This document shows positions 15,565-24,533 of a DNA stretch of 64,000 nt, piece after piece. Position numbers and translations under genes: made by a program. The notes under the pieces are model-generated. The model was not told the origin of the DNA. It was given only the letters and a program-made list of their open reading frames with translations, and searched no databases. Source of the DNA: Blautia glucerasea (GTDB lineage: Bacteria; Bacillota; Clostridia; Lachnospirales; Lachnospiraceae); assembly GCF_020537505.1 (NCBI RefSeq), contig NZ_JAJBMO010000009.1, forward strand, positions 1-64,000. Direction: 5' to 3'. Each line of letters begins with the position of its first letter. Position 1 is the stretch's first letter.

Positions 15565-17976
15565 TCAGTCAATCTTCAGAATCAGTTCCAGCACCCGTCT
15601 TGCACAGTGCTCTAATTCCGGACGGCCAAGCTGTCCCATTTCCATGGCCTTTTTCACACGCTCTGGGAAACCGGTTCCCATTTTTACGTCATTTCCGGCC
15701 TTGATTTCTTTGTAATGTTCAGCTCTTGTCCACCAGTCGGTTGTAACCATGCCCTTGAAGCCCCACTCGACGCGGAGAACATCTTCCAGAAGCTCGCGGT
15801 TCTCAGAAGCGCGGTGTCCGTTGATGGCATTGTAGGAGGACATGATGGTCCATGGCTGTGCCTCTTTTACAATGATCTCGAAACCTTTCAGGTAGATCTC
15901 GCGAAGTGCACGCTCGGAAACGCGGGAATCGCTGTGCTTTCTGTTGGTCTCTTTGTTATTTGCTGCGAAATGCTTCACAGAAGCTGCAATGTGCTGGGAC
16001 TGGATACCTTTTACCATGGCAGCACCCATTTTTCCGGCAATCAGCGGATCCTCGGAATAGTACTCGAAGTTTCTTCCGCAAAGTGGGTTTCTGTGGATAT
16101 TTACTGCAGGGGTAAGCCATACTGCAAGATTGTTCTCCTTTACTTCCTCGGCGCCAGCCTGTCCAACCTGCTGAACAAGAGCCGGATTCCAGGTGCATGC
16201 AAGAAGGGTTGCACAAGGCCATGCAGTTGTGTTCATGCTGCATTCCCCGCTGATACGAAGCCCGGCAGGACCGTCTGCGGTCATAATGGATGGAACGCCG
16301 TAATCCGGAAGATTTCCAAAGCCGAAGGTATTGGAAACACCTACGTTTGGCTGTCCTCCAAGAAGATGAATCAGATCGTCATCGCTTAATTGTGCCATAA
16401 AATCATCCAGGGAAAGCCTGCCTTCTGCCACATCAATAAACTGCTTTCTTCCATAGTTGTCAAAAAGGGCACCTCGTGCACAGCTGCGGACCGCAGGGGT
16501 AAGACCTTCCTCAGTGCCTGGCTCCATTTTCTCAAATACGCATTCGTTCATGTCGTTGCATGCAGACTGTGGAAGCTCCTCAAAGCTGCCGTCAGAGAGC
16601 ATACGCTCCTTCAGGCTGGTTGGAACAAGGTGTGCAGTGAGCTGCTTTGTGATTACATTTTCAGTGAGTTCCATTGTCTGGATGCCTTCCTCAGTGTCAC
16701 GTACAGAAGTTCCAATGTAGAATTTGTAGGTACCTTTTTCCAGGATGTATGCAGATTTCTGGATCTTTCCAAGGTCATCGTAGGAAGCCATGTCAGCTTT
16801 GGCAAAGGAAAGGCGGATCTGTTGTGTTTCGCCTGGCTGAAGAAGACGGGTTTTTGCAAAAGCGGCAAGCTGGCGGGCTGGTTTCTTCAGAAGTCCCTGT
16901 GGTGCTTCGTAATAAATCTGGACAACCTCTTTTCCTGCAAAATTCCCAGTGTTTGTTACCTGAACCTCAGCAAAAACCGCACTTTCTGTTTCCCACATAG
17001 CGGTGGTGTCCAGGTCAAAGGTTGTGTAGGAAAGTCCATATCCAAATGGATAGATTACCTTCTCCTGTGCACCTGGAAGGGTTTCAAAATAGCGGTAGCC
17101 TACATAAATGTCCTCGGTGTAGTTTACGTAATCAAAGGACTCATGAAAGTTGGCTGTGGAAGGATAGTCGTTTACATCCGCTGCAAAAGTGTCTGCCAGC
17201 TTACCGGATGGATTCCCTTTGCCGGTGAGAAGCTCGGCCATGGCAAGTCCGCCTTCCATGCCGCCCTGCCATCCAAGAAGAGCGGAGGAAATCTGGTCGT
17301 CATTTTTTACCCAGGAAAGATCCATGATTCCGCCGATATTGAGAACGACTACAATATCATCAAAGCGCTCTTTTACCATGGAAAGCATTGCTTTCTCCCT
17401 GGCAGTGAGATAGAAGTCGCCATCTGGGAAAACTTCGCCGGAAATTTTCGGCATGGTGGTTTCTGTATCCCATGGATTAAATTCGTTGGTACACTCAATG
17501 CTGGAACGGTCCCAGCCCTCGCCGGAGAAACGGCTGATCACAACAACCGCAACGTCCGCAAATGCTTTTGCACCGTCAGCAAGCTCCGGGGAAAGCTCAG
17601 GCTCTACGGTCATTCCTGGTGCGGCACCTTTTTCATACTGGTGCTGGATATCGGTGCGGTAAAATGCGGATAACGGTTCGTAAATCTGAACGGCGCCTTC
17701 CTGCATTTTCAGACCGTCATAAAGGTTGTGTACATAGGAAACCATAACATCACCGCTTCCGCCGCCGCCTTTTACATAGTCGAAGCTGCCCTTGCCGAAA
17801 AGAGCGATGCGTGTGCCCTCAGCAAGAGGAAGCAGATTTTTCTCATTTTTTAAAAGAACCATACCTTCTTTGGCTGCTTCTTTGGAAAGAAGGATATGTT
17901 CTTTGCTTGCGGTAACACGGCCGCTTTCCTTAAGGGGAAGGTTTGGCTGGAATTTAACTCTGGACCATTTGTTCAT
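15565..17976 (-). CDS. cytosolic GH3 beta-glucosidase with permuted domain order
   Basis: An 803-residue glycoside hydrolase family 3 enzyme. The domains run in reversed order: the GH3 C-terminal (alpha/beta sandwich) domain comes first (about 25-330; EGMVLLKNEKNLLPL), then a fibronectin III-like domain (about 345-430), then the GH3 TIM-barrel (about 530-803). The probable nucleophile is Asp747 in VTTDWW, with the KHFAANNKETNR motif upstream. Permuted GH3s are known from Butyrivibrio and Ruminococcus. No signal peptide is seen, so it acts on imported glycosides. It is divergent from the AraC/cupin gene at 18254, its likely regulator. The start has an AGGAGG site. Confidence 0.92.
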   Translation of the reverse strand: MNKWSRVKFQPNLPLKESGRVTASKEHILLSKEAAKEGMVLLKNEKNLLPLAEGTRIALFGKGSFDYVKGGGGSGDVMVSYVHNLYDGLKMQEGAVQIYEPLSAFYRTDIQHQYEKGAAPGMTVEPELSPELADGAKAFADVAVVVISRFSGEGWDRSSIECTNEFNPWDTETTMPKISGEVFPDGDFYLTAREKAMLSMVKERFDDIVVVLNIGGIMDLSWVKNDDQISSALLGWQGGMEGGLAMAELLTGKGNPSGKLADTFAADVNDYPSTANFHESFDYVNYTEDIYVGYRYFETLPGAQEKVIYPFGYGLSYTTFDLDTTAMWETESAVFAEVQVTNTGNFAGKEVVQIYYEAPQGLLKKPARQLAAFAKTRLLQPGETQQIRLSFAKADMASYDDLGKIQKSAYILEKGTYKFYIGTSVRDTEEGIQTMELTENVITKQLTAHLVPTSLKERMLSDGSFEELPQSACNDMNECVFEKMEPGTEEGLTPAVRSCARGALFDNYGRKQFIDVAEGRLSLDDFMAQLSDDDLIHLLGGQPNVGVSNTFGFGNLPDYGVPSIMTADGPAGLRISGECSMNTTAWPCATLLACTWNPALVQQVGQAGAEEVKENNLAVWLTPAVNIHRNPLCGRNFEYYSEDPLIAGKMGAAMVKGIQSQHIAASVKHFAANNKETNRKHSDSRVSERALREIYLKGFEIIVKEAQPWTIMSSYNAINGHRASENRELLEDVLRVEWGFKGMVTTDWWTRAEHYKEIKAGNDVKMGTGFPERVKKAMEMGQLGRPELEHCARRVLELILKID

Positions 17977-18253
17977 TGTGGGATGTCCTCCTGTAAATAA
18001 ATTTATTTTACTATGAAAGTGTTTTTTAGTGTAGTTGCCTTGATATCGCTATTGTACTGGAAAAATCGGTGGTGTACTAGATGGTTTATTGCTTCTTTTA
18101 TAGGTCTTTCTTGATATTATAGATAAAATATTATATATTATTATAAAGAATAGATGGTGTATTTTGATTTTAAGCCTGTAATATAAGTGTTGTATATTGG
18201 GGATGAGGATAGAAGTCTGGGAATTTGAGTAAAAAGATGAGGTGAGGCATACT

Positions 18254-19177
18254 ATGAGAGCGGAATATGAAAACGTGCTGGATGATCATTTGGGGAAAAT
18301 TCATTTTACATATGTAAATACCTGGGATGAACTGTTACCGGCGCACTGGCATGAGCATTTGGAAATTATTTATGTGCTTGGCGGCGAGATTACAGCATCT
18401 ATTAATGATGTGAGTTATGAGTTGAAAAAAGGGGATATTTTTCTGGTAAACTCCAATGATATCCATTATACCTATACACATGAGGATGCCAGGTATTATC
18501 TGTTGCAGATCCCGCCGGTTCATCTGGAAAGAATCTCTGCAAAGTGGAAGGGGCTGAAATTCCAGGAGCTTATAAGGTCGAAATCAGATGACGCATGTGT
18601 TCCGGGAGAAAAACTGGAGAATATGCAGGGAAAGGGACTTGTTGAGGTGGGGGAGAATCGAAGGTCTGCAAATCGGGCTGATGACCTGTATGATCAGTTG
18701 AGAGATGTATTTCGGGAAATTGCAGGCTTTTATGAAGAAAAAAAAGAAGGCTATCATCTTCTGGTGCTTTCTGTTGTTTATCGTTTACTTTATTTTCTTT
18801 ATACAGAAGGAATCAGGAGTGAGGAAGATACAGAAACCGCTCATGGCACTCTGCATGATCTTGAGCGGATGAAGCTGTGCATGGAATTTGTCCGGGAACA
18901 TTATGGGGAAAGAATTTCCCTTGCCGATGCTGCTGGGCTTTTGTCCATTACACCAGAACATTTCTGTCGCCTTTTTCGCAAATACACAGGACAGACCTTC
19001 CTGGCTTATGTAAATCAGATCCGCATGGAGCATTTCCACACAGATCTTTTGGAGACAGATAAAAACATAACATTTCTTCTGGATAAAAACGGGATTACCA
19101 ATTACAAAGGTTTTTTGCGAAAATTCAAGGAAGCTTATGGGGAACCGCCGAAGGAAGTAAGGAGAAGAAAAAACTGA
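18254..19177 (+). CDS. AraC family regulator with cupin sensor domain
   Basis: A 307-residue protein. The N-terminal cupin (about 20-100; HWHEHLEIIYVLGGEITASI) should bind a sugar ligand, and the C-terminal AraC DNA-binding domain spans about the last 100 residues (ISLADAAGLLSITPEHFCRLFRKYTGQ and FLRKFKEAYGEPPKEV). ATG 18254 has an AGGTGAGG site; an in-frame GTG at 18242 falls in that site and is rejected. Divergent transcription from the cytosolic GH3 gene, across an AT-rich gap of about 280 bases, suggests that it activates that gene when its ligand is present. Confidence 0.9.
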   Translation: MRAEYENVLDDHLGKIHFTYVNTWDELLPAHWHEHLEIIYVLGGEITASINDVSYELKKGDIFLVNSNDIHYTYTHEDARYYLLQIPPVHLERISAKWKGLKFQELIRSKSDDACVPGEKLENMQGKGLVEVGENRRSANRADDLYDQLRDVFREIAGFYEEKKEGYHLLVLSVVYRLLYFLYTEGIRSEEDTETAHGTLHDLERMKLCMEFVREHYGERISLADAAGLLSITPEHFCRLFRKYTGQTFLAYVNQIRMEHFHTDLLETDKNITFLLDKNGITNYKGFLRKFKEAYGEPPKEVRRRKN

Positions 19178-19222
19178 AATATTAGAAATTGTATTAAAGT
19201 ATTCTTGTGATAAATAAAGTAC

Positions 19223-19251
19223 TTGTAAATTACCATGGACAATGTTACTAT
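19223..19251 (+). promoter_or_regulatory. predicted promoter of the Rpn gene
   Basis: TTGTAA (19223-19228), 17 bases, then TACTAT (19246-19251). Confidence 0.5.
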
Positions 19252-19355
19252 GATAAAAAGCATATTTCTTATATAGTTCATGGCACGTCAGCCATCTGAT
19301 TTATCTAATCGCATTTCAGAAATTCATGCTTTTAAACCCGTTGAAAATGAAAAAA

Positions 19356-19417
19356 GCAGGAGTTCTGAACGTGATTGGTTAACAAATAAGGATCGATCTG
19401 TATTTTCTGACTCCTGC
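19356..19417 (+). repeat. inverted repeat in the leader of the Rpn gene
   Basis: GCAGGAGT (19356-19363) and ACTCCTGC (19410-19417) can pair around a 46-base loop, ending a few bases before the AAGGAGGA ribosome site. A similar GCAGGACA/TGTCCTGC hairpin closes the gene. Confidence 0.5.
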
Positions 19418-19437
19418 AAGAAAAGGAGGACCAGCTT

Positions 19438-20292
19438 ATGGTAAACAGAAACTACAAGGACACAATATTCAGGATGCTTTTTTCCGACCGTAAAAATCTG
19501 CTTTCGCTTTATAATGCGATTAACGGAACATCATATGAGAATCCAGAAGAACTGGAGATTGTGACACTAGAGAATGCTATTTATATGGGAATGAAAAATG
19601 ATCTGGCGTTTATTATTGGCACCAATCTTTTTCTGTATGAACATCAGTCAACCTACACACCTAATATGCCCCTGAGGGATCTTTTTTACATATCAGCAGA
19701 ATACCAGAAATTGGTGAATAAGAAGTCTCTGTATTCATCGACACTGCAGAAAATCCCTGCACCAAATTTTATTGTATTCTACAACGGTATAGAGAAGACA
19801 GATGAAAGATGGGAAAATTGTCTGTCAGAAGCGTATGAGAACCTATCTGGTGAGCCGAAACTGGAGCTTAAAGTGGTAACGTTGAATATTAATGAAGGAA
19901 GAAACCGAGAACTGCTGGAACAGTGTCAGACGTTAAGAGAATATGCAGTATATGTAGCAAAGGTACGTAAATATGCCCAATATATGGAACTAGAAGCAGC
20001 TGTGAAAAAAGCTGTGGACGAGTGCATTCAGAATGGAATTCTAAAAGATTTTCTTCAGAATAAAAGAGCGGAGGTTATCGCAGTGAGTATATTTGAGTAT
20101 GATAAAGAAGAGGAAGAACGAAAGCTGAGAGAAGCCGAGTTTGAGGCTGGGGAGTTGTGTGGAATACAGAAAGGAATACAGCTGCGTGATAGGGAAATAG
20201 CCCAGTCATTGATGAAAAAAGGGATGACTGTAGCGGAGATTGCAGATATTCTTGAGATTAGTGAGAATGATGTTATAAAAATGCGGGAATGA
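19438..20292 (+). CDS. Rpn family recombination-promoting nuclease / PD-(D/E)XK transposase-like protein
   Basis: A 284-residue protein of the Rpn/YhgA-like group. The N-terminus carries the PD-(D/E)XK-type core (KDTIFRMLFSDRKNLLSLYNAI, then NDLAFIIGTNLFLYEHQST with the acidic and Glu-x-Gln positions), and the C-terminus ends in a charged helical stretch and a small helix-turn-helix-like tail (MTVAEIADILEISENDVIKM). E. coli Rpn proteins are Ca-stimulated nucleases that promote RecA-independent recombination. These genes usually stand alone, as here. The start has a strong AAGGAGGA site. No transposase partner or terminal repeats typical of an insertion sequence were found. Confidence 0.85.
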   Translation: MVNRNYKDTIFRMLFSDRKNLLSLYNAINGTSYENPEELEIVTLENAIYMGMKNDLAFIIGTNLFLYEHQSTYTPNMPLRDLFYISAEYQKLVNKKSLYSSTLQKIPAPNFIVFYNGIEKTDERWENCLSEAYENLSGEPKLELKVVTLNINEGRNRELLEQCQTLREYAVYVAKVRKYAQYMELEAAVKKAVDECIQNGILKDFLQNKRAEVIAVSIFEYDKEEEERKLREAEFEAGELCGIQKGIQLRDREIAQSLMKKGMTVAEIADILEISENDVIKMRE

Positions 20293-20316
20293 TTTTTCAA
20301 ACAAGCTCCAGAACCC
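20293..20316 (+). repeat. dispersed CAAACAAGCTC intergenic motif, copy B
   Basis: TTTTTCAAACAAGCTCCAGA begins directly after the Rpn stop codon and closely matches copy A at 15349. Confidence 0.6.
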
Positions 20317-20320
20317 AAAA

Positions 20321-20361
20321 GCAGGACAGCCTTAAATCCTTTATGTAAAGGTCTGTCCTGC
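20321..20361. terminator. stem-loop between convergent Rpn and plsC genes
   Basis: GCAGGACA (20321-20328) pairs with TGTCCTGC (20354-20361), with an inner CTT..AAGG pairing. Confidence 0.65.
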
Positions 20362-20379
20362 CAGTTGGAAGCTGACGCA

Positions 20380-21120
20380 TTATAACTGCGCTTTATTTTT
20401 TACCAGCATTTCACGAATGATATTCTGAGTATAAGCACCCAGATGTTTTTTGTCCTCTTTTTCCAGTTGGTCTATGTAGATTGGTTTGCCATACTCCAGG
20501 ATAACGTGGGTTTTCTTAACTCTGGGGAAATGGTTTTCCCAGATATCAGCAGAGCCGCTGATCGCCATCGGGATGATCGGACAGTTTGCCTTTGCGGCAA
20601 TTTTGAAGCTGCCCTCATGGAATGGAAGCATGTCCAGTTCATCTTCATTCTTGTTTCGTGTACCCTCCGGAAAAATGCAGATGGAAATGCCGGATTTCAC
20701 TTTCTCAATGGCAGTGAGAATTGTTTTCAGTCCCTGTTTCAGGTCATTACGGTCAAGAAACAGGCAGTGAAGACGTTTCATCCAGGTAGAAAGCAGAGGA
20801 ACCTTTTCCATTTCTTTTTTTGCGATATAGCCGGTACGGATGGGGCAGCGTGGATAAGTGATCGGTACATCAAAAAAGCTTCTGTGATTTCCGATATAAA
20901 GAACCGGCACGTCAGTTGGTACATTCTCTTCTCCGATAACAGTCAGTTCCACACCGGATATCCACAGGATAAAACGAAATACTGCCTGAACGATCCGAAG
21001 AGAACTGATTTCCTTTGCCATAGGATTGAATTTGCCGATGATCCATTCTACAAAGAGAATGGGAATGGATAAAATCAGGAATCCAACCACTACGATCACG
21101 CATAAAATAAAACGAATCAT
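20380..21120 (-). CDS. plsC: 1-acyl-sn-glycerol-3-phosphate acyltransferase
   Basis: A 246-residue PlsC-family membrane acyltransferase making phosphatidic acid. The N-terminal hydrophobic anchor covers about residues 1-25. The catalytic HX4D box is NHRSFFD and the substrate motif is FPEGTRNKNE. Length is normal. It stands alone, convergent with the Rpn gene. Confidence 0.93.
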   Translation of the reverse strand: MIRFILCVIVVVGFLILSIPILFVEWIIGKFNPMAKEISSLRIVQAVFRFILWISGVELTVIGEENVPTDVPVLYIGNHRSFFDVPITYPRCPIRTGYIAKKEMEKVPLLSTWMKRLHCLFLDRNDLKQGLKTILTAIEKVKSGISICIFPEGTRNKNEDELDMLPFHEGSFKIAAKANCPIIPMAISGSADIWENHFPRVKKTHVILEYGKPIYIDQLEKEDKKHLGAYTQNIIREMLVKNKAQL

Positions 21121-21256
21121 ATGATTTCCCTTTCTTTGATCTGTGCCTCATGCGTAGGAAGCATGTTTTGGCATATTGTTTATGTCTATTATATGTAATT
21201 TCAAAAATTCTTGCAATAAATCTTTTTTATTCCTCATAGAATAAAATTAAATGGAG

Positions 21257-21315
21257 GTTACTGTTCACTCCGTTCACAAAAAATACCTCGCGGAACTTTA
21301 GCAGTGAACAGTAAC
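21257..21315. repeat. 59-bp element with perfect 13-bp terminal inverted repeats
   Basis: GTTACTGTTCACT (21257-21269) and AGTGAACAGTAAC (21303-21315) are exact reverse complements. The element sits just before the PrcB-like gene. A longer, degraded relative may lie at 59172-59257. It looks like a small MITE-type or REP-type element. Confidence 0.75.
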
Positions 21316-21339
21316 ATTTGGAATTGCTGGGGTGATCTG

Positions 21340-21750
21340 ATGAAAAAAACATCAGTTCTTTTGGGGGTGGTCTTGTGGTCTCTGTTTTTTCTTAGTGGAT
21401 GTAATTTTATCCGGATTGAGGAGGAGCCGCGGAAGCCTCTGGAATATTCCATTGTAAAAAATGAAGATTTGCCGGCGGAGCTGGCTGCTTTGATACAGGA
21501 GAAAAAGGCGAATGAATTTCAGCTGACTTACCAAAGTGAAAAGGACCTGTATCTCATAAAAGGATACGGTCAGCAGATGAGCGGCGGTTACAGTATTTCC
21601 GTGGAAGAACTGGGGGCGACTTCCCAGGCGGTCTTTTTCCGGACACAGCTTATTGGGCCGTCAGATGGGAAAGCGGTACTTAGTCCTCCGTCTTATCCGT
21701 ATATTGTGGTGAAAATGGAGTATCAGAAGGAACCGGTTATATTTGAGTAA
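21340..21750 (+). CDS. PrcB-like lipoprotein
   Basis: A 136-residue predicted lipoprotein: signal peptide with lipobox FLSGC (Cys21) followed by an acidic linker. The rest resembles the PrcB C-terminal domain (GGYSISVEELGATSQAVFF, then PSYPYIVVKM). PrcB-type domains are linked to protease complexes in other bacteria, and the role here is unknown. ATG 21340 is chosen because GGGGTGA precedes it and the lipoprotein signal starts there; an in-frame codon at 21304 lies in the inverted-repeat element. Confidence 0.7.
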   Translation: MKKTSVLLGVVLWSLFFLSGCNFIRIEEEPRKPLEYSIVKNEDLPAELAALIQEKKANEFQLTYQSEKDLYLIKGYGQQMSGGYSISVEELGATSQAVFFRTQLIGPSDGKAVLSPPSYPYIVVKMEYQKEPVIFE

Positions 21751-21901
21751 AAAGAGAACAAAGACAATGTAGGCTTTACAGTTGGCTAAGTTTTGATTGC
21801 AAAAATATTTTGCAGGAAGTTTTTATGGGCAGTAAATATAAGGTTTTATAGCAGTTGGTTGAAATATGATATAGCAGATAGTCAAGAAGGAGTGGAAAAT
21901 C

Positions 21902-23458
21902 GTGGAATTAAGAAAAGAAAGTGTGCAGATGCTTCACGTAAAAAGCCGGGCAACCAGTCAGGTAACCTTTGATACGGATTATAATGTCCCGGACGCCAAG
22001 CCGGATATTGGCAGGCTGATCCAAAGCAAGGGCGACGTTTCCATGGACGAAGTGCGCCTTAGCGACGGCAAAGCTTTTATCAATGGAAATCTGAATGTGG
22101 ATATTCTCTATGTGGGGGAAGAAGACCAGAAAGTAAGCAGCCTGGGGGCAAAACTCCCATTTGATGAGACTTTGAACCTGGAAGGAATCGCTAGTGGGGA
22201 TAAAATGTGCCTGAAGTGGGAGATTGAGGATCTCAGCGTGCACATGATCCATTCACGGAAACTGAACATAAAGGCAATCGTCACCTTTTATGCAGTAGTA
22301 GATGAGATGGCAGGAGTCCAGCTTCCTGTGGAAATCAGCGACGAAGGAATTTCTGTAAAAAGGAAGAAAGTCCGTTTAATGAGTCTTATGGTACATAAAA
22401 AGGACACTATGCGGATTAAGGATGAAGTAACTTTAGTGTCCAATAAACCAAACATTGAACACCTTTTGTGGTATACCATTGATGTCCGTGGCGTGGATCT
22501 GCGCCCTGAGGACAATGTGATAAAAGCGCGGGGCGAATTGTCTGTTTTTGTTCTTTATTCTGGAGAGGATGAGGAAAATCCACTTCAGTGGGCGGAGTAT
22601 GTGCTGCCGTTTAACATGGAGGTAGAATGTACTGGCTGCACAGGAGAAATGATTCCTAACATTGGCTTTTCTGTTATGCACCAGAGCATTGAGGTGAAAC
22701 CAGATTCCGATGGGGAAGAACGTGTAATAAGTGTAGATGTGGTTCTGGAGCTGGATATGAAGCTTTACCGGGAGGAAGAGCATGACCTGATCCTGGATGT
22801 GTATTCCCCGTTAAAGGAGTGTATCCCACAGGGAAAAGAAATGTGCCTGGAAAGTCTTCTGGTGCGCAATGGTTCCAAGTGCCGGGTAGCGGACCGTATT
22901 GAGCTGAAGGAAAGCCAGGGAAAAATTTTACAGATCTGTCACAGCCAGGGACGTGTAAAGGTTGAAAAAACAAAAATCGTGAAAAATGGGATCCAGGCGG
23001 ATGGAATTGTATTTATGAAAATTCTGTACATTACGGGAAATGATGATATGCCGTTTTACTCTGTTGACGGGGTGATTCCTTTTTCCCATGTAATAGAAGC
23101 AAATGGAATTAACGAGGACAGTATCTTTTTTCTTCAGGCGGACCTGGAACAGCTGTCTACGTCTATGATCGACAGCAATGGGATTGAGGTAAAGGCTGTG
23201 ATCAGCCTGAATGTGCTGGTGCTTCAGTGTGAAAAACAGGTGATCATCAGCAAAGTGGAGGAGCGGCCCCTTGACATGCAGAAAATCCAGGCTATGCCGG
23301 GAATTACGGTGTATGTGGTGAAAAACGGGGATACTATGTGGGACATTGCGAAAAGGTTTTATACCACGGTAGAGGAAATCTGTAGGCTGAATGAGTTGGA
23401 GAACGATAGTGTTGCCCCGGGAATGCCGTTGTTGCTGGTGAAGAAGGTGGAAGGGTAG
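21902..23458 (+). CDS. sipL: SPOCS/LysM spore morphogenesis protein, SipL-like
   Basis: A 518-residue protein with repeated SPOCS (DUF3794) domains (about 30-150, 170-300 and 320-450) and a C-terminal LysM domain (about 465-515; VYVVKNGDTMWDIAKRFYTTVEEICRLN). Size and architecture match Clostridioides difficile SipL, which binds SpoIVA through its LysM domain and is needed for spore coat assembly. The start is GTG with AAGGAG upstream. A mother-cell sigma-E promoter is expected, but no convincing match was found by eye. The gap to ispE (23459-23663) holds no supported gene. Confidence 0.88.
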   Translation: MELRKESVQMLHVKSRATSQVTFDTDYNVPDAKPDIGRLIQSKGDVSMDEVRLSDGKAFINGNLNVDILYVGEEDQKVSSLGAKLPFDETLNLEGIASGDKMCLKWEIEDLSVHMIHSRKLNIKAIVTFYAVVDEMAGVQLPVEISDEGISVKRKKVRLMSLMVHKKDTMRIKDEVTLVSNKPNIEHLLWYTIDVRGVDLRPEDNVIKARGELSVFVLYSGEDEENPLQWAEYVLPFNMEVECTGCTGEMIPNIGFSVMHQSIEVKPDSDGEERVISVDVVLELDMKLYREEEHDLILDVYSPLKECIPQGKEMCLESLLVRNGSKCRVADRIELKESQGKILQICHSQGRVKVEKTKIVKNGIQADGIVFMKILYITGNDDMPFYSVDGVIPFSHVIEANGINEDSIFFLQADLEQLSTSMIDSNGIEVKAVISLNVLVLQCEKQVIISKVEERPLDMQKIQAMPGITVYVVKNGDTMWDIAKRFYTTVEEICRLNELENDSVAPGMPLLLVKKVEG

Positions 23459-23663
23459 GTGAGCCCCCATGCCGCAGCTTGCAGAAAACCGGAGAATTGC
23501 TGGAATGAGAAATTTCCTCGCATAAATGTATTGAAAAAAATACAAAAATATTTTACAATAAAAGCATTGATAAAATTGTATACAAAGTACAAAGAGGATT
23601 GCTGCTTACAGGTGATGACCTGCCTGGTGTTTGTGTGGGCAGCAGTTATAAGCGGAGGGAATT

Positions 23664-24518
23664 ATGCGTTTACGTGCACTTGCAAAAATAAATCTGGGAC
23701 TTGATGTGGTTGGCAAACGTGCTGACGGATATCATGAGGTTCGTATGCTCATGCAGACCATACAGATGTATGATGTGCTTGAAATCGGGAAGAAAGAGAA
23801 GCCGGGAATTACCCTTACTTCTAATATTCCCTATATTCCTACAGATGAGAGAAATCTTGTATATAAAGCAGCGAAAATGCTGATGGATGAATTTCATGTG
23901 GAAGAGGGACTTAACATGAAATTGGAGAAGTTCATTCCGGTAGCTGCTGGTATGGCAGGAGGAAGCTCCGATGCAGCAGCTGCCTTTGTGGGAGTGAACC
24001 GCCTGTTTGAACTGGGACTTTCAGAGGAAGAGCTGATGAAGCGGGCTGTGAAGGTAGGAGCAGATGTACCTTATTGTATTATGCGTGGAACTGCTCTGGC
24101 TGAAGGAATCGGAGAGAAGCTGACCAGACTTCCAAGAGTACCACACTGCTATGTGCTGGTGGGAAAACCGGGAGTAAATGTTTCCACAAAGACAGCCTAT
24201 GAGAATCTGAAGCTGGATGATCCGGCAGTGGTCCATCCGGACATTGATGGCATGGTGACGGCTGTCCAGAATGGGGATCTTGATGGAATGATTTCCAGGA
24301 TGGGAAATGTATTTGAACCAGGAATTATCGGAAAATATCCTGTGATTCAGGAGATTAAAGACCTGATGGAGAGCAATGGAGCGCGCAAGGCGATGATGAG
24401 CGGAAGCGGTCCTACTGTGTTCGGAATTTTTGACAGCAAAGAGAAAATGGAGCAGGCAGCGGTTGTCCTTCGGGAGAGCAGGCTGGCGAAGACTGTTTTT
24501 GCAACGGATGTTTTTTAG
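23664..24518 (+). CDS. ispE: 4-diphosphocytidyl-2-C-methyl-D-erythritol kinase
   Basis: A 284-residue GHMP kinase of the MEP isoprenoid pathway, phosphorylating CDP-methylerythritol. The N-terminal LRALAKINLGLDVVGKRADGYHEV, the ATP-binding PVAAGMAGGSSDAAAAF and the C-terminal MSGSGPTVFGIF motifs are all intact. The ribosome site is GGAGG. The next gene follows after 15 bases, so the two are likely co-transcribed. Confidence 0.96.
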   Translation: MRLRALAKINLGLDVVGKRADGYHEVRMLMQTIQMYDVLEIGKKEKPGITLTSNIPYIPTDERNLVYKAAKMLMDEFHVEEGLNMKLEKFIPVAAGMAGGSSDAAAAFVGVNRLFELGLSEEELMKRAVKVGADVPYCIMRGTALAEGIGEKLTRLPRVPHCYVLVGKPGVNVSTKTAYENLKLDDPAVVHPDIDGMVTAVQNGDLDGMISRMGNVFEPGIIGKYPVIQEIKDLMESNGARKAMMSGSGPTVFGIFDSKEKMEQAAVVLRESRLAKTVFATDVF

Positions 24519-24533
24519 CGGAGGAAAATACAG

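Noticed and set aside
16390..17673. Plus-strand open frame (427 codons) opposite the cytosolic GH3
   Set aside because: Shadow of a well-supported minus-strand GH3; no start signal.
19438..20292. Rpn gene as part of an insertion sequence
   Set aside because: No terminal inverted repeats with target duplications or second transposase gene were seen; only local hairpins.
23459..23704. 81-codon open frame between sipL and ispE
   Set aside because: It overlaps the ispE start, has no good ribosome site and no recognisable composition.
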